Under the pieces are notes generated by a model. That model was given only the letters and a program-made list of their open reading frames with translations. It was not told where the DNA came from and made no database searches. A program made the position numbers and the translations under genes. A DNA stretch of 64,000 nt from Terriglobus albidus (GTDB taxonomy: Bacteria; Acidobacteriota; Terriglobia; Terriglobales; Acidobacteriaceae), in assembly GCF_025685425.1 (NCBI RefSeq), contig NZ_JAGTAS010000053.1, positions 158,368 to 222,367 on the forward strand. The letters are read 5' to 3'. Shown piece after piece: positions 1-9,900 of this stretch; the first letter of the stretch is position 1; each line of letters begins with the position of its first letter.

Positions 1-1
1 A

Positions 2-655
2 CATAAGGTGACCCGTGGATCGATCGGAATCAGCTTCCAGTCGAACATCTCCTCGGCAGTCTCCCGTATGTATGGTTCGGGCGTCATCGTCAGCACCGTC
101 ACCAAGGGCGGTCCGGCAGAGAAGGCCGGCCTGCAACCGGGCGATGTGATCGAGTCGATTGACGGCCGCAAGATCAAGGACGGCGATGACATGGTGAACG
201 ACATTGCGGGACGCCGCCCGGGATCAACAGTCAAGCTCGGCTATCTGCGTGACGGTAAGCCGGCCTCGACGACGGTTTCCATCGGCGATCGCTCGAAGAT
301 CTTCGCCGATCTCAATGGCAATGGGCAGGACGACTCACAGGAGGCACAATCCTCTGATGTCTCTGCCGATAAGCTGGGCCTGACCGTCAGCGCTCTGCCG
401 AACAACGTAGCAACCAAGCTCGGCATCAAAGGTGGAGTTATCGTTTCCGCCCTGAAGCCGGGATCGTTTGCAGACGAGATCGGACTGGGCCGTGGACAAG
501 TAATCGTTGAGATTAACCGCAAGCCGGTGACCGACATGGCCAGCTTCCAGGCCGCCATCAAGAGCCTGAAGTCAGGTGATGATGTGGTCTTCCTGGTTCG
601 TGCGCCGAACTCTCCGACTGGCGGCAACAATTATGTGGGCGGTACCCTGCCGTAA
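2..655 (+). CDS. HtrA/DegP-type serine protease, C-terminal part (5' truncated by window)
   Basis: The reading frame is open to the left edge, so only the C-terminal ~218 residues of a periplasmic quality-control protease are visible; the trypsin-like domain lies outside. The visible part opens with the usual R-G-x-(I/L)-G-(I/V) strand that links the protease domain to PDZ1. PDZ1 (about residues 5-95) has the carboxylate-binding and G-L-x-x-G-D-V-I pattern. PDZ2 (about 115-205) repeats it with G-L-G-R-G-Q-V-I-V-E-I. Between them is a 12-residue acidic loop (bases 308-343, D-L-N-G-N-G-Q-D-D-S-Q-E) that resembles an EF-hand loop. A strong terminator follows the stop. The GTG at position 8 is not the real start. 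Family assignment is confident; the exact paralogue (DegP, DegQ or DegS-like) cannot be told. Confidence 0.9.
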   Translation, partial: HKVTRGSIGISFQSNISSAVSRMYGSGVIVSTVTKGGPAEKAGLQPGDVIESIDGRKIKDGDDMVNDIAGRRPGSTVKLGYLRDGKPASTTVSIGDRSKIFADLNGNGQDDSQEAQSSDVSADKLGLTVSALPNNVATKLGIKGGVIVSALKPGSFADEIGLGRGQVIVEINRKPVTDMASFQAAIKSLKSGDDVVFLVRAPNSPTGGNNYVGGTLP

Positions 656-676
656 TCCTGCAATTCACTCGCAGAA

Positions 677-726
677 AAGAGCGGCGCAAAATGGGAAATC
701 TGCCCTTTGCGCCGCTTCTTTTTCTG
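677..726 (+). terminator. Rho-independent terminator after the HtrA gene
   Basis: A perfect 10-bp stem (GCGGCGCAAA at 681-690 paired with TTTGCGCCGC at 706-715) is followed by a T-rich run. It starts 22 bases after the HtrA stop codon and separates that gene from the next one, which is why the long upstream extension of the following frame is not used. Confidence 0.9.
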
Positions 727-819
727 TTGCCGCGGGTTTACTTTGTCAGTAACCTTGAAAGCAAATCAAGGTCAGACAAAATTGAAAATCGCCTGATACT
801 GGGCATTGCAGGTGTTGAA

Positions 820-1236
820 ATGATGCGTATTTCCCAAGTCTCATTTGTCGTTGCGCTTGCAGTCGTTACCGCTGTTCCATCCCACGCGATGATGCGTTCG
901 CGGCGGGGTCCAACAGCGCCACATGTCCAGAAAAGATCGAACAAACCGGGGGCGGTACGTCATACTTCATTCAAGCCGGGCCAGCGTGGCATTGATGATA
1001 ATCGCGCTACCGAGATCCAACAGGCACTGATCAAGGCAGGTTACCTGAACGGCGACCCGAGCGGCCACTGGGATTCTTCAACGGAAGCCGCAATGCAGAA
1101 GCTGCAATCTGACAATGGCTGGCAGACCAAGCTGGTGCCGGACTCCCGCGCCCTGATCAAGCTGGGCCTTGGACCACATCAGGAGAGTTCGGCCACTGCT
1201 TCCGACAGCACGTTGTCAACACTCGGATCGAAATAA
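820..1236 (+). CDS. Secreted peptidoglycan-binding-like (PG_binding_1) protein
   Basis: A 138-residue exported protein. I place the start at the ATG at 820 because it begins directly with a signal peptide (Met-Met-Arg-Ile, a hydrophobic stretch, then A-x-A-type cleavage near S-H-A); the frame is open further upstream but that part crosses the terminator at 677-726. After a basic linker, residues ~60-115 match the helical peptidoglycan-binding-domain pattern (E-I-Q-Q-A-L-I-K-A-G-Y-L-N-G, then G-x-W-D-S-S-T-E-A-A-M-Q-K-L-Q). A short Ser/Thr-rich tail follows. The role is probably cell-wall association, with no catalytic domain visible. The gene is followed by a degenerate copy of the palindromic element. 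Confidence 0.75.
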   Translation: MMRISQVSFVVALAVVTAVPSHAMMRSRRGPTAPHVQKRSNKPGAVRHTSFKPGQRGIDDNRATEIQQALIKAGYLNGDPSGHWDSSTEAAMQKLQSDNGWQTKLVPDSRALIKLGLGPHQESSATASDSTLSTLGSK

Positions 1237-1266
1237 GATCGTTTCCGGAAGGCGTTTGGACACGAC

Positions 1267-1378
1267 GGAGCGTTTCCCTGTAGATGTCGTGAAGGACTTT
1301 CGCGTCTATGGCATTTCCGCAGTGAAAACGCCCCCGCACTCCTGTTCCGAAATACCCAGCAATAGGGAAAATGCTCTA
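1267..1378 (-). repeat. Palindromic TA-ended element, copy 1 (degenerate)
   Basis: The right end GGGAAAATGCTCTA at 1365-1378 is intact; the left end reads GAGCGTTTCCCTGTAG with one base lost, and the expected TA is replaced by GG. The internal GGCATTTCCGC...GAAAACGCC hairpin is recognisable. It is in the reverse orientation relative to copy 3. It ends 10 bases before the start codon of the gene at 1389. Confidence 0.85.
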
Positions 1379-1388
1379 GTCTGGAAGA

Positions 1389-1973
1389 GTGAAGCGACGG
1401 ATCGTTGTTCTCTTCCTTCTGGCAATAGCGGCAAGCGCTCATGCCGTTGAGCTGAAGATCTCAGCCGATGCATTGGAGCGCACCCTGAAACAGCAGTTAT
1501 TCAATACTCCCGACGGCCGCTATTATCTCCGCGGCGATGCGGCGTCAGCCTGTTATGTCTACGCCGAGAAACCCCATGTCAGCTTCAAAGAAGATCGCAT
1601 CATTGTCAGCGTGCACACCAGATCCCGCGTGGGCGCCGGATTGCGCGGCGCATGTATCGGGGTGGGACTGACGACGGATGCCGATGTATCCATGTTGCCG
1701 GAGGCCGAAGGTGAAACCATCGGCTTCCGCGATACTCACATCGACCAGCTAAGTACCTCGAAAGAGTTAGGCTTTCTTCTGGTTCCCTTTCTCAGCCGCA
1801 AGCTGCCGCAGAATATGAAAGTCAATGCAGCGGATCTGTTGCGCCAGGCGCTGACCAAGTCAGGTACTTCCACCGGATACCTGCTGGCGCTGGAGCGACT
1901 GAAGATTCACTCCATGCTGATCGAGCAGGGAGCGCTGGTTGTGGATGTGGATGGAGCTGTGACCGTGAAGTAG
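1389..1973 (+). CDS. Secreted protein of unknown function
   Basis: This 194-residue protein starts at GTG 1389 with GGAAGA just upstream. It has a clear signal peptide (Met-Lys-Arg-Arg, hydrophobic core, cleavage after A-H-A about residue 19). The mature part alternates strands and helices, with two cysteines in A-C-Y-V and G-A-C-I-G that could form a disulphide. It vaguely resembles lipid-binding DUF1439-type periplasmic proteins, but I do not recognise the family and assign no function. The gene is boxed in by element copies 1 and 2, only 10 bases away upstream and 5 bases downstream, so its native promoter and 3' end have probably been displaced or replaced. Confidence 0.7.
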   Translation: MKRRIVVLFLLAIAASAHAVELKISADALERTLKQQLFNTPDGRYYLRGDAASACYVYAEKPHVSFKEDRIIVSVHTRSRVGAGLRGACIGVGLTTDADVSMLPEAEGETIGFRDTHIDQLSTSKELGFLLVPFLSRKLPQNMKVNAADLLRQALTKSGTSTGYLLALERLKIHSMLIEQGALVVDVDGAVTVK

Positions 1974-1978
1974 ACCGT

Positions 1979-2094
1979 TACAGCATTTTCCCTGTAGGTG
2001 TCGTGTAGAGCTTCCGCATCTATGGGCGTTTTCCGCAATGAAAACGCCGCTGCACTCCTCTTCCGGAATACCCAGCAACAGGGAAAATGCTCTA
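1979..2094 (-). repeat. Palindromic TA-ended element, copy 2 (full length)
   Basis: A 116-bp copy with TA at both ends (1979-1980, 2093-2094), terminal inverted repeats around CAGCATTTTCCCTGT and ACAGGGAAAATGCTCTA, and a central GGCGTTTTC/GAAAACGCC stem. It fills the space between two convergent genes. The last three bases, read on the minus strand, are the TAG stop codon of the ROK gene. Confidence 0.95.
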
Positions 2095-3246
2095 CAGCGC
2101 GCGGTCGTTCATTACGAGAGCTACGGCACTACGCAGACGGGCCAGACTTCCCTCAAATGCTGGACGGAGCCTTGGACCGCTGTGGAAGGCATTCCGGCGC
2201 ATCTCTTCCTCAATAACCGGCGAGACCAGTTGCCAGACCGTGGTGATATCACCCACGATGACGATCTCGCTCGGCGCAAGGCCTGAAGCAATCATGCGCA
2301 GACCTCTGCCGAGGCGGCGGGCCATTGTCTGAATGGCAGCAACTGCGTGTTCCTCCCCGATTTGCGCCAGGTGCAACAACGTATCGAAGGCCGCCAGACG
2401 GCTGCCGCCCTGCTGCTCGTAATAACGCAGTGCCGCGCGGTTCGAAGCGGTAACCTCCCAGCAGCCGTGATTGCCGCAGGCACAGGCCGGTCCGCCCTCT
2501 TCCATCTGCACGTGGCCGAACTCGCCGGCCATACCGGCCTCACCACGAAGAAGCTGACCGTTGGCAAAAATGCCTGTACCGATTCCCTCGGCAACGTTCA
2601 CGACGACAAGATCGTGCATCCCATCGCTTTCTCCGAACCAGACCTCGGAGAGAGCGCAGGCATTGGCGACATTGTCCATCTCAACGCGCAGACCTGTGGC
2701 ACGCTCGATGCGCTGCTTGACGGCCAGCACCGGCCAATGAAGGTTAGGAGCAAAGATAAGCTTCTGTTGATCGAGATCGGCACGGCCTGGAACACAGATA
2801 CCGATGCCATCCAGAGCGCGTTCGGGATGGGTATCCACCATTCTGCGAACTGCCTTGATGATCGCATTCATCGCCAGCTTGGAATCATCGGGAAGCGGGA
2901 CAAGACTCTGCGAGATCACACGGCCACCGAGATCAACGATGCCGAGCGTCGTCTGTGCCGGATGAATGTCGAGTGCAAGGACAGCGCGCTTGTCATTCAC
3001 CTGCAGGAAGGTTGGCCGACGACCGCGAGGCAGGCGGCCAACTTCACCTTCGATGATCCATCCGCCGGAGATCAGTTCCTCAACAATGAGAGAGACCGTG
3101 CTGCGCTGCAGGCCGGAGAGACGTGAGAGCTCTGCCCTGGAGACAGGCTGGCGTGTACGGACAAGATTGAAGACCAGCGAGAGATTGATCTGGCGTGGAG
3201 TCTTGTTCGAAGCGCTCTGGTGACGTGTAAGGCGGAATCGTTGCAA
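2092..3246 (-). CDS. ROK-family transcriptional regulator (NagC/XylR type)
   Basis: This 384-residue sugar-responsive regulator has an N-terminal winged helix (about residues 20-75, with recognition helix Q-R-S-T-V-S-L-I) followed by an actin-like ROK domain. Visible ROK signatures are G-E-F-G-H-V (241-246) and the zinc-binding C-x-C-G-x-x-G-C-x-E motif (255-264). The family represses sugar or amino-sugar uptake and catabolic operons. No sugar-metabolism gene is adjacent, so the target is not evident; the glycan locus at 25-35 kb is one possibility. The start is uncertain: TTG at 3246 has no convincing ribosome-binding site. The stop codon TAG lies inside element copy 2, and copy 3 sits 36 bases upstream of the start, so both flanks have been invaded. 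Confidence 0.88.
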   Translation of the reverse strand: MQRFRLTRHQSASNKTPRQINLSLVFNLVRTRQPVSRAELSRLSGLQRSTVSLIVEELISGGWIIEGEVGRLPRGRRPTFLQVNDKRAVLALDIHPAQTTLGIVDLGGRVISQSLVPLPDDSKLAMNAIIKAVRRMVDTHPERALDGIGICVPGRADLDQQKLIFAPNLHWPVLAVKQRIERATGLRVEMDNVANACALSEVWFGESDGMHDLVVVNVAEGIGTGIFANGQLLRGEAGMAGEFGHVQMEEGGPACACGNHGCWEVTASNRAALRYYEQQGGSRLAAFDTLLHLAQIGEEHAVAAIQTMARRLGRGLRMIASGLAPSEIVIVGDITTVWQLVSPVIEEEMRRNAFHSGPRLRPAFEGSLARLRSAVALVMNDRAL

Positions 3247-3281
3247 GCTTGGGTCGTCCGTACGTTACGTTCCCAGCATCT

Positions 3282-3397
3282 TAGAGCATTTTCCCTGTTG
3301 CTGGGTATCCCGGAAGAGGAGTGCAGCGGCGTTTTCATTGCGGAAAACGCCCATAAATGCGGAAGCCCTACACTACACCTGCAGAGAAAATGCTCTA
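3282..3397 (+). repeat. Palindromic TA-ended element, copy 3 (reference copy)
   Basis: This 116-bp copy is intact and is used here as the reference orientation: TAGAGCATTTTCCCTG at the left, GAGAAAATGCTCTA at the right, a GGGTATCCC palindrome near the left end and a central GGCGTTTTC-loop-GAAAACGCC stem. It lies between the ROK gene start and tRNA-Val. Confidence 0.95.
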
Positions 3398-3455
3398 GCT
3401 GGAGCAGACCACCATATGGAAGTCTTTCGTCTTCTTTGCAATCCATGTTGGGGAA

Positions 3456-3532
<77 letters not shown>

Positions 3533-3598
3533 ATTCCTCTATGAGTTTATCGCAAATTTGTGTGGATGACTGCCTTGTCCTCATATTCCATCATTTCA

Positions 3599-5191
3599 TC
3601 ATTGCGGTCTGGCTACTGGCTGCGGTTTACCCCACACACTGTCGAGGAACAGATAGCGCTCTCGATGTTGATCTGCCTTCGCTGCCGAATTCTTATCCAG
3701 CACCATTACCTGCCATTGACTCGGGCCATAAACAGGCCACTTCGGTAGCCCTGGTCCATTGGGATCGCCGGTACGCGCGAAGTTCGTCCAGTAGTCCTGC
3801 ATCTGCTCCGAGAGTTTGCGATCTTCTGGACGCACTACGACCTCCAGGCGCGAGTCCAGTGTTCCGAAGACATATTCGATATCGTCGGAGTGAAACGCTC
3901 CTACCGCAGGAGTATGGTAGCGGTCACCCGGATTCGGTAGAGCAAACTTGTAGCGATACACAGGCTTCGTGCCGGTTGCCGTGTGTGCCTCCAGCCACTT
4001 CCATGTCGAGTAGGCGATGAAGCGATCACCTGCATAGTCGGAGGCGGACGCCACTGCTTCTTCAGGAGTTGCTGCGCTGTACAGCTTCAGAAACTCCTCG
4101 GCCTGCGTTGGGAACTCACGCTTCGCTTGTGCGGCGAAACCTTCGGCGCTGAAGCGGTTGTTTCCGCCCACTACTCCTCCGCGAGCTTCATCCGCATTCC
4201 ATCCTGCGAGCAGTGGAATATGTGCCTGCTCACCCGCGGCATAGATCTCCGCCGGCGGCTTCGGGAAGAAATACCCATCGACCACCGGGCGGAACGAGGG
4301 TCCGGGCCGCGTTGCCATGATGGGACGAATGATGTCTTCCGTCGGAATGTGCCGCAGTTCCGCAAGCTTGGTCGTGCCATAGGTCGTAAGCGCGAAGGCG
4401 GAGTCTGTCTTCTCCCGCTGCTCACGGCTCTCGATTGGGAAGGTGCCGGTGGTCATCACACTTCCGCTTTCACCGATTGCCTTCTGAATGAGATCCTTCG
4501 AAAGCGGCGAGGCCATCTGCGCACTGACGGACATCGAGCCTGCCGACTCGCCGAAGATAGTGATGTTGGAAGGGTCACCACCGAATGCCGCGATATTCTG
4601 CTTCACCCACTGAATGGCTGCTGCCTGATCCAGGAGACCGTAGTTCCCCGAAGCGTGATTCGGAGACTCTGCCGTCAACTCCGGGTGCACGAAGAAACCG
4701 AAGATCCCGAGCCGGTAGTTCATGGAGACAACCACGACGTTGCGATGGGCGAGATACTGGCCGTCCTGCCGGCGCTCCGATGTGCTGCCGCCGGCGAAGC
4801 CGCCACCGTAGATCCAGACCATGACCGGCAGCTTGCTGGTTTCAGAGGCCGCGGGTGTCCAAACATTGAGGGTCAGGCAGTCCTCTGAGGCTCCAGGATC
4901 ATGAAAGGCCATATCTGCGTAGCTGGCGGACTGCACACAGTGATATCCAAAATCGTGTGCGGACCGTACACCGGTCCACGGTTCAACAGGCGCGGGCGGC
5001 GCCCAGCGTAACTTGCCTATCGGAGGAGCTGCAAAAGGAATGCCCTTGAAGGACATAACCTTGCCATCGGTTGTCGGTTCTCCTTCAACAACACCGCTGG
5101 CAGTTTTGATTTGCGGTCCGATTGCGGCGAAGGCGGATGCTCCAAGAACAAAGGTTGCAGCGAGCGAAAACAGAGAGCGTGCAAATTCCAT
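3599..5191 (-). CDS. Secreted type-B carboxylesterase (para-nitrobenzyl esterase family)
   Basis: This 530-residue alpha/beta-hydrolase has an N-terminal signal peptide (cleavage near A-F-A-A, residue ~23). The oxyanion-hole motif Y-G-G-G-F is at 128-132, the nucleophile elbow G-E-S-A-G-S puts the catalytic serine at 216, the acidic residue is probably the Glu in N-A-D-E-A-R-G, and the catalytic His is in G-A-F-H-S-D-D-I. The E-D-C-L-T-L-N-V-W motif typical of the family is at 103-111. Such enzymes hydrolyse carboxylic esters in the periplasm or outside; the substrate cannot be read from sequence. The gene stands alone, converging on tRNA-Val with about 67 bases between them, and is upstream-bordered by a repeat (5311-5410). 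Confidence 0.93.
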   Translation of the reverse strand: MEFARSLFSLAATFVLGASAFAAIGPQIKTASGVVEGEPTTDGKVMSFKGIPFAAPPIGKLRWAPPAPVEPWTGVRSAHDFGYHCVQSASYADMAFHDPGASEDCLTLNVWTPAASETSKLPVMVWIYGGGFAGGSTSERRQDGQYLAHRNVVVVSMNYRLGIFGFFVHPELTAESPNHASGNYGLLDQAAAIQWVKQNIAAFGGDPSNITIFGESAGSMSVSAQMASPLSKDLIQKAIGESGSVMTTGTFPIESREQREKTDSAFALTTYGTTKLAELRHIPTEDIIRPIMATRPGPSFRPVVDGYFFPKPPAEIYAAGEQAHIPLLAGWNADEARGGVVGGNNRFSAEGFAAQAKREFPTQAEEFLKLYSAATPEEAVASASDYAGDRFIAYSTWKWLEAHTATGTKPVYRYKFALPNPGDRYHTPAVGAFHSDDIEYVFGTLDSRLEVVVRPEDRKLSEQMQDYWTNFARTGDPNGPGLPKWPVYGPSQWQVMVLDKNSAAKADQHRERYLFLDSVWGKPQPVARPQ

Positions 5192-5310
5192 GAAGAACCT
5201 CGGGAGCTACGGTAGCACACTGATATGAACCGAGGTATCTGAGCCATGCAGGCCTCCGAAATCATTTCGACGATTCAACAGGACAAGGCCCGAAAGCGCT
5301 CCATGAAGAG

Positions 5311-5410
5311 TTTTTGCCATCCGAAGCGTTGAAAAGCGGGTCCTTCGCATTCCAACCCCAGCCAGCGAAGCTGGCCGGGGACCCCGTTCGCTCAGGATGA
5401 CAACATGTAT
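5311..5410. repeat. Second dispersed repeat family (R2), copy 1
   Basis: The segment shares TTTTGCCATCCGAAGCGTTG, a GC-rich hairpin (AGCCAGCGAAGCTGGC) and the end TCAGGATGACAACAT with segments at 39444-39557 and 58509-58580. It lies between the carboxylesterase promoter and the end of the DUF885 gene. No coding content is visible. Confidence 0.75.
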
Positions 5411-5435
5411 GGCAACAACTTCTGAGACACCGCAC

Positions 5436-6701
5436 TTACTCAGGAAGATTGGTCATGGGAGTCGTCATGAGCTCTGTATACCGCTGCCAGCGATTCTGTG
5501 GACCGCCGGCATTGACGTATTTCGTTACCCTATCCAGGCCGACCGTGTAAGTGAGCATATAACTGCGATATTCGTTCAGGTAGGTCAGCATGGTCTCTCC
5601 ATGCTCCATCAACAGCTCTTCTTCTAACCGCGACAAGGCGCGGGCGAACTCCAACCGACCGTCCAGATATTCGCGAGCGATCTCCGGCTCACCGGTGTGC
5701 AGCATCGCTATTAGCTTTTCGACGCGAAGGTAGCGTTCGATATCGCGCTGCGGCAGACCGACTATGGGAAACAGAACATCATGCTCGATCTGCATCCGCG
5801 TTGCATCTTCCAACACCATCCGAGGCGCATAGCTGGCTGCGGCTTCACTGACGAACGACTGCGGAGAAAAGGCAGGCTGTGCCGTCCATTCCAGTTGACG
5901 ACGTTGCTTGACCAGGGCCTCCTCGCGCAGCGTGTTGAAGACATGATGGCCGGGATAGCCTTCATGGCAGGCAAGGTCAAGCAGCCGGTCGACCGTCTGC
6001 GGAAATTCAAGATTTACCTGAATCTGGCTATGAGCATTGCCAAGATAGCGACTGAAGGCTGCCCACGGCTTATTAATGACATAGACGACATCAACCTGCT
6101 CCCCTGCCGGCATCGAGATGTGCGCCCGTGTCTGTTCTCGGCACACCTTCAAAGCTGTCTCGAACACTGCAGGAATGTGTTTCGCAGGCACCACGAACAT
6201 CGCCTCGTAGGAGCTATAAGCTTTCGCTCCGGGGCCGATCAGCGTAGAGATTTCGGTTCGCACCTTAGCTCGCTGCGCAGCATCGGTATCCGGAGGAGCG
6301 ACAACGCCGAAATAGTTCCGGCTCTCTTCATTGAATCCGGCAGTCACGCCGCGTAACTGGCGCACACGCTGATTCATGGCGTTGAGCTGCTGGCCCAGAA
6401 AGGTAACGCGCCCAGCGTCTAATCCGCTGTCGAGTAGCTGTGCCTGCAGGCGCTTCCTGTCCTGCTCGATCTTCTCCAGCGACGGGAGCGGAGTTCTTGC
6501 GGCCAGTGCCAAAGGTTCTGGGCCGGTATAGAAGTCAAGAAAATCGGGATCTCGTTCGCCGAGCGACACGGCAAGTTTCAGGTATTGCTCCACAATTCCG
6601 GTACCGTTGCCGGTAGACCGGCAGCCGTTGATCTGCCACACCAGAGCTAACAGCAGCATGACCCAGAAGGGTTTACGAGATCTTTTGAATTTAGCTATCA
6701 C
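5436..6701 (-). CDS. DUF885-family metallopeptidase-like lipoprotein
   Basis: This 421-residue protein starts at GTG 6701. It has a short basic N-terminus, a hydrophobic stretch and a lipobox-like I-N-G-C (Cys27), so it is probably a membrane-anchored lipoprotein. The signature H-E-G-Y-P-G-H-H (246-253) is the zinc-binding HExxPGHH motif of DUF885, a family of putative dipeptidyl/metallo-peptidases; a further Glu in the following helix region (E-E-A-L) and the long C-terminal helices fit. The peptide substrate is unknown. It is divergent from the TonB receptor at 6988, which is followed by an M20 hydrolase, so a shared theme of peptide or amidated amino-acid scavenging is plausible but inferred. 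Confidence 0.85.
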   Translation of the reverse strand: MIAKFKRSRKPFWVMLLLALVWQINGCRSTGNGTGIVEQYLKLAVSLGERDPDFLDFYTGPEPLALAARTPLPSLEKIEQDRKRLQAQLLDSGLDAGRVTFLGQQLNAMNQRVRQLRGVTAGFNEESRNYFGVVAPPDTDAAQRAKVRTEISTLIGPGAKAYSSYEAMFVVPAKHIPAVFETALKVCREQTRAHISMPAGEQVDVVYVINKPWAAFSRYLGNAHSQIQVNLEFPQTVDRLLDLACHEGYPGHHVFNTLREEALVKQRRQLEWTAQPAFSPQSFVSEAAASYAPRMVLEDATRMQIEHDVLFPIVGLPQRDIERYLRVEKLIAMLHTGEPEIAREYLDGRLEFARALSRLEEELLMEHGETMLTYLNEYRSYMLTYTVGLDRVTKYVNAGGPQNRWQRYTELMTTPMTNLPE

Positions 6702-6987
6702 GTGATAGGAAAGTCTAATTTTACGGCTGTGTGAACCTTTGTTATAGATAGTTCATCCGGGACATCACAGAAAAGTCCAAATGCAGTTTGTAAGAACGCC
6801 GAAGCGCATCTGGCCGCATTCCTTTCTCTTTTCGGCGTGCCCGGCGTAGTGTCTTTCGTCGTTTTGACCTCTGTACCTGCGAAGTACTGTTGGCTTTTTC
6901 CTGTAGTCGTACGAGTCGTCCGTAACCAGAAAACGAGCCGTTCCACAGCCACTCTGCTGCACGTTTAACACATTCTGGAGGCATCGC

Positions 6988-9900
6988 ATGTCGTCACTTG
7001 GACGTAGACGCTACCCGTCTATCTCTATCTCCCTGTCGTTGATGTTGCTGTTTGCAGTTACGTTCCTGCAGTCCGCGTCGGCGCAGACAGTCAATGCGAC
7101 ACTCACAGGACACGTAGAAGACTCGCAGGGCGCAACAATTCCAGGCGCTACCGTCAGCGTTAAAAATACCGGCACCGGCGCTGTTCGTACGACCGTTACC
7201 GATCCAAACGGCCTGTACACCGTCACCAACCTTCAACCCGGCGCCTACGAGGTCACCACGACAATGAACGGGTTCAGCACCAAGACCTTAACGGGGCTTA
7301 CGCTGAACGTCGGTGATACGCAGGAACTTCCAATTTCTCTGATCGTCGGCGGCGTGAATGATACCGTGAACGTTGAGGCCGCAGAACCTCTGCTACAGAC
7401 GCAGAGTTCATCCAACGGAACCCTGGTCGACAACAAGCAGGTCGTAGAGCTGCCCCTTGCGAACCGCCAGTTTTATTCGCTCGCGCTGCTCTCGCCTGCT
7501 GCTTATCAGCCTGCGCAGAACTCGACACTCGGTTTCCGTGGCGGTATCAACATCGCCGGGGCTTCCGAAATCTCGAATCAGTTCACGTTCAACGGTATCT
7601 ACAACAACGATATGGGTGTCGCTCAACCCTCTTATCGCCCATCGGTAGAGACCATTCAGGAGTTCCGCCTGCTTACCGGTGTCTATCCGGCAGAATATGG
7701 GCGCATGGCCGGCGGCCAGGTCGTCGTCATCTCCAAGTCCGGCACGAATGCCTTCCATGGCTCAGTCTATGAGTTCCTTCGTAATGAGATCACCGATGCA
7801 AAGCCTTACTTTACCCAGGCAGGTGCGAAGAAGCCGTCGTATAAGCAGAACACCTTTGGTGCTACGCTGGGTGGCCCGGTCTGGAAGGATCACACCTTCT
7901 TCTTCTTCGGCTATGAAGGCCAGCGCATCCGCCAGGCAGTGACGGCTGTTGCAACGGTACCAACGACAGACATGTTGAGCGGCATCTTCAATGTCGGTAA
8001 GACGCTGTACAACCCGCGTACCGGCACGGCCCTCACCGCCAATTGCGGGACGGGCTGCTACAACCTGACCACGTTGCTTGCCGGCACGCAACGTGGCCAG
8101 TGGGGCTCAACAGGCGCCGCGGCAGGCCAGGCGATTGCGAAACTTGGTTTTCCGACACCATCATTAGCAACGGGTACTGGAATCTATCCGGCAAACAACT
8201 ACTCCTTCCAGGAGACCCGCTCTGAAAATATGGATGAGTACACCATCCGTGTGGACCACAAGCTAACGGAGAAGGATGGTCTCAGCGGCAGCTTCAATAT
8301 CTTCAAGGACCCGGCATTCGAGCCGTCGAACTCACTCTGCTCGTCCTACGTCGTGCCGAAGTTCGGCTGCTACACCAATCAGATCTCGACCCTCGCCAAC
8401 GTGACCTACACTCGCGTGCTGACACCAAGTCTGTTGAATGAGTTCCGTGCAGGCTATCAGCGTCTGCAGCAGCCTCGCATTCAGGAAGACAATACGGCGG
8501 TTGGCTCATCGTATTCTGGACTTCCGGGAGGCCCATACTTCACACAGGCCGGTTACGCCAATAACAGCGGACTTCCGAACACTGCTGTTTCTGGCTTCGC
8601 CACGATTGGTGGCGCCACAAACCTTCCGCAGAACCGCTGGGATAGCCACTATCAGTTGGTGGATTCCATAAGCTGGACCCACGGCAAGCACACAGTAAAA
8701 ACGGGTATCGATTTATTGCTGGCGCGTTCGATCAACCTCATTACCTCCTCCGGCCGTGGCGCATTCTCGGTAAACGATGCGAATATCGTCTCGGCGAACG
8801 GCGGCAGCCATCTTGGTTCGGTCGGAGATTCCATGGCGGATCTTCTCCTCGGCCTGAGCTACACATCCACCGTCGGCACAACAGCTCCGGTTGTCTATCT
8901 GAACTTCTTCGGCAATCATCTTTTTGTGCAGGACGATTACCGTATCACTCCGAGACTTACGCTCAATGTTGGTTTGCGCTGGGAGCTGGATACACCTGTT
9001 TACACGCCAAATGGAACAGTCTCCCGTTTCGATATTGCCAGCCAAACCTTTGTCGATTCGCGTAACGGAGCCTTCAAGCATCTCTACAACTACGACTGGA
9101 ATAACTGGGCACCCAGACTGGGTTTTTCGTGGCAGCCGTTTTCGGATGACAAGACCGTTGTCAAAGGAGCGTTTGGAACGTTTTACAACACGCCGCTTCT
9201 CTACAATCAGTTCCTGAACTTCGGAACACAGTATCCTTATCGCATTATTGGAACCTCTACCTCAACGGCCAGTACCGCCAACTCGATCAATACGGTTTCG
9301 CTGGATGCTCCCTTTGCGGGCGCTGCTACCTCCTGCGCAACCGGCACGCAGACATCGTGCTCCGCATCTCTCTCTCCCCTGTCGGTGAATGCGAACTATC
9401 GGACGCCGTATATCAATGAATGGAGCTTTGGGCTTCAGCAGTCCCTGGGCAAGAGCATGGTCTTTGAAAGTACCTATTTCGCCTCAAAAGGCACCAAGCT
9501 CCCTCTCAGCATCAATCTCAACCAGATCAATGTGAATAATCTGGCGCAGGGTGCGACAACGACGCAAGCGATGCGCCCTTTCGCAAACTTCTCAACCGTA
9601 TCCAATCAGGACACGCGTTCCAACTCTGAGTTTCACTCCTGGCAGAACAGTTTGAAGCAATCCTATTCGAACGGTGTGACCTTCATCCTCTCCTACACCT
9701 GGGGTAAATCCATCGACGGGGGCGGCGGTATCGGTTCCGGTTCAAATTCATCGGGATCACCGCAGAATATCTACAACCTCAAGGCGGAACGTGCCTTATC
9801 TGACTTCAATGTGGCGCACCGTCTCGTATTCAGCCCGGTCGCACAACTCCCCTTTGGCAAGGGGAAGAAATGGCTCAACTCCGGTGTGAGCGGCGCTATC

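Noticed and set aside
691..819. Upstream extension of the PG-binding-like gene to 691
   Set aside because: It would start inside a strong terminator hairpin and bury the signal peptide that begins at 820.
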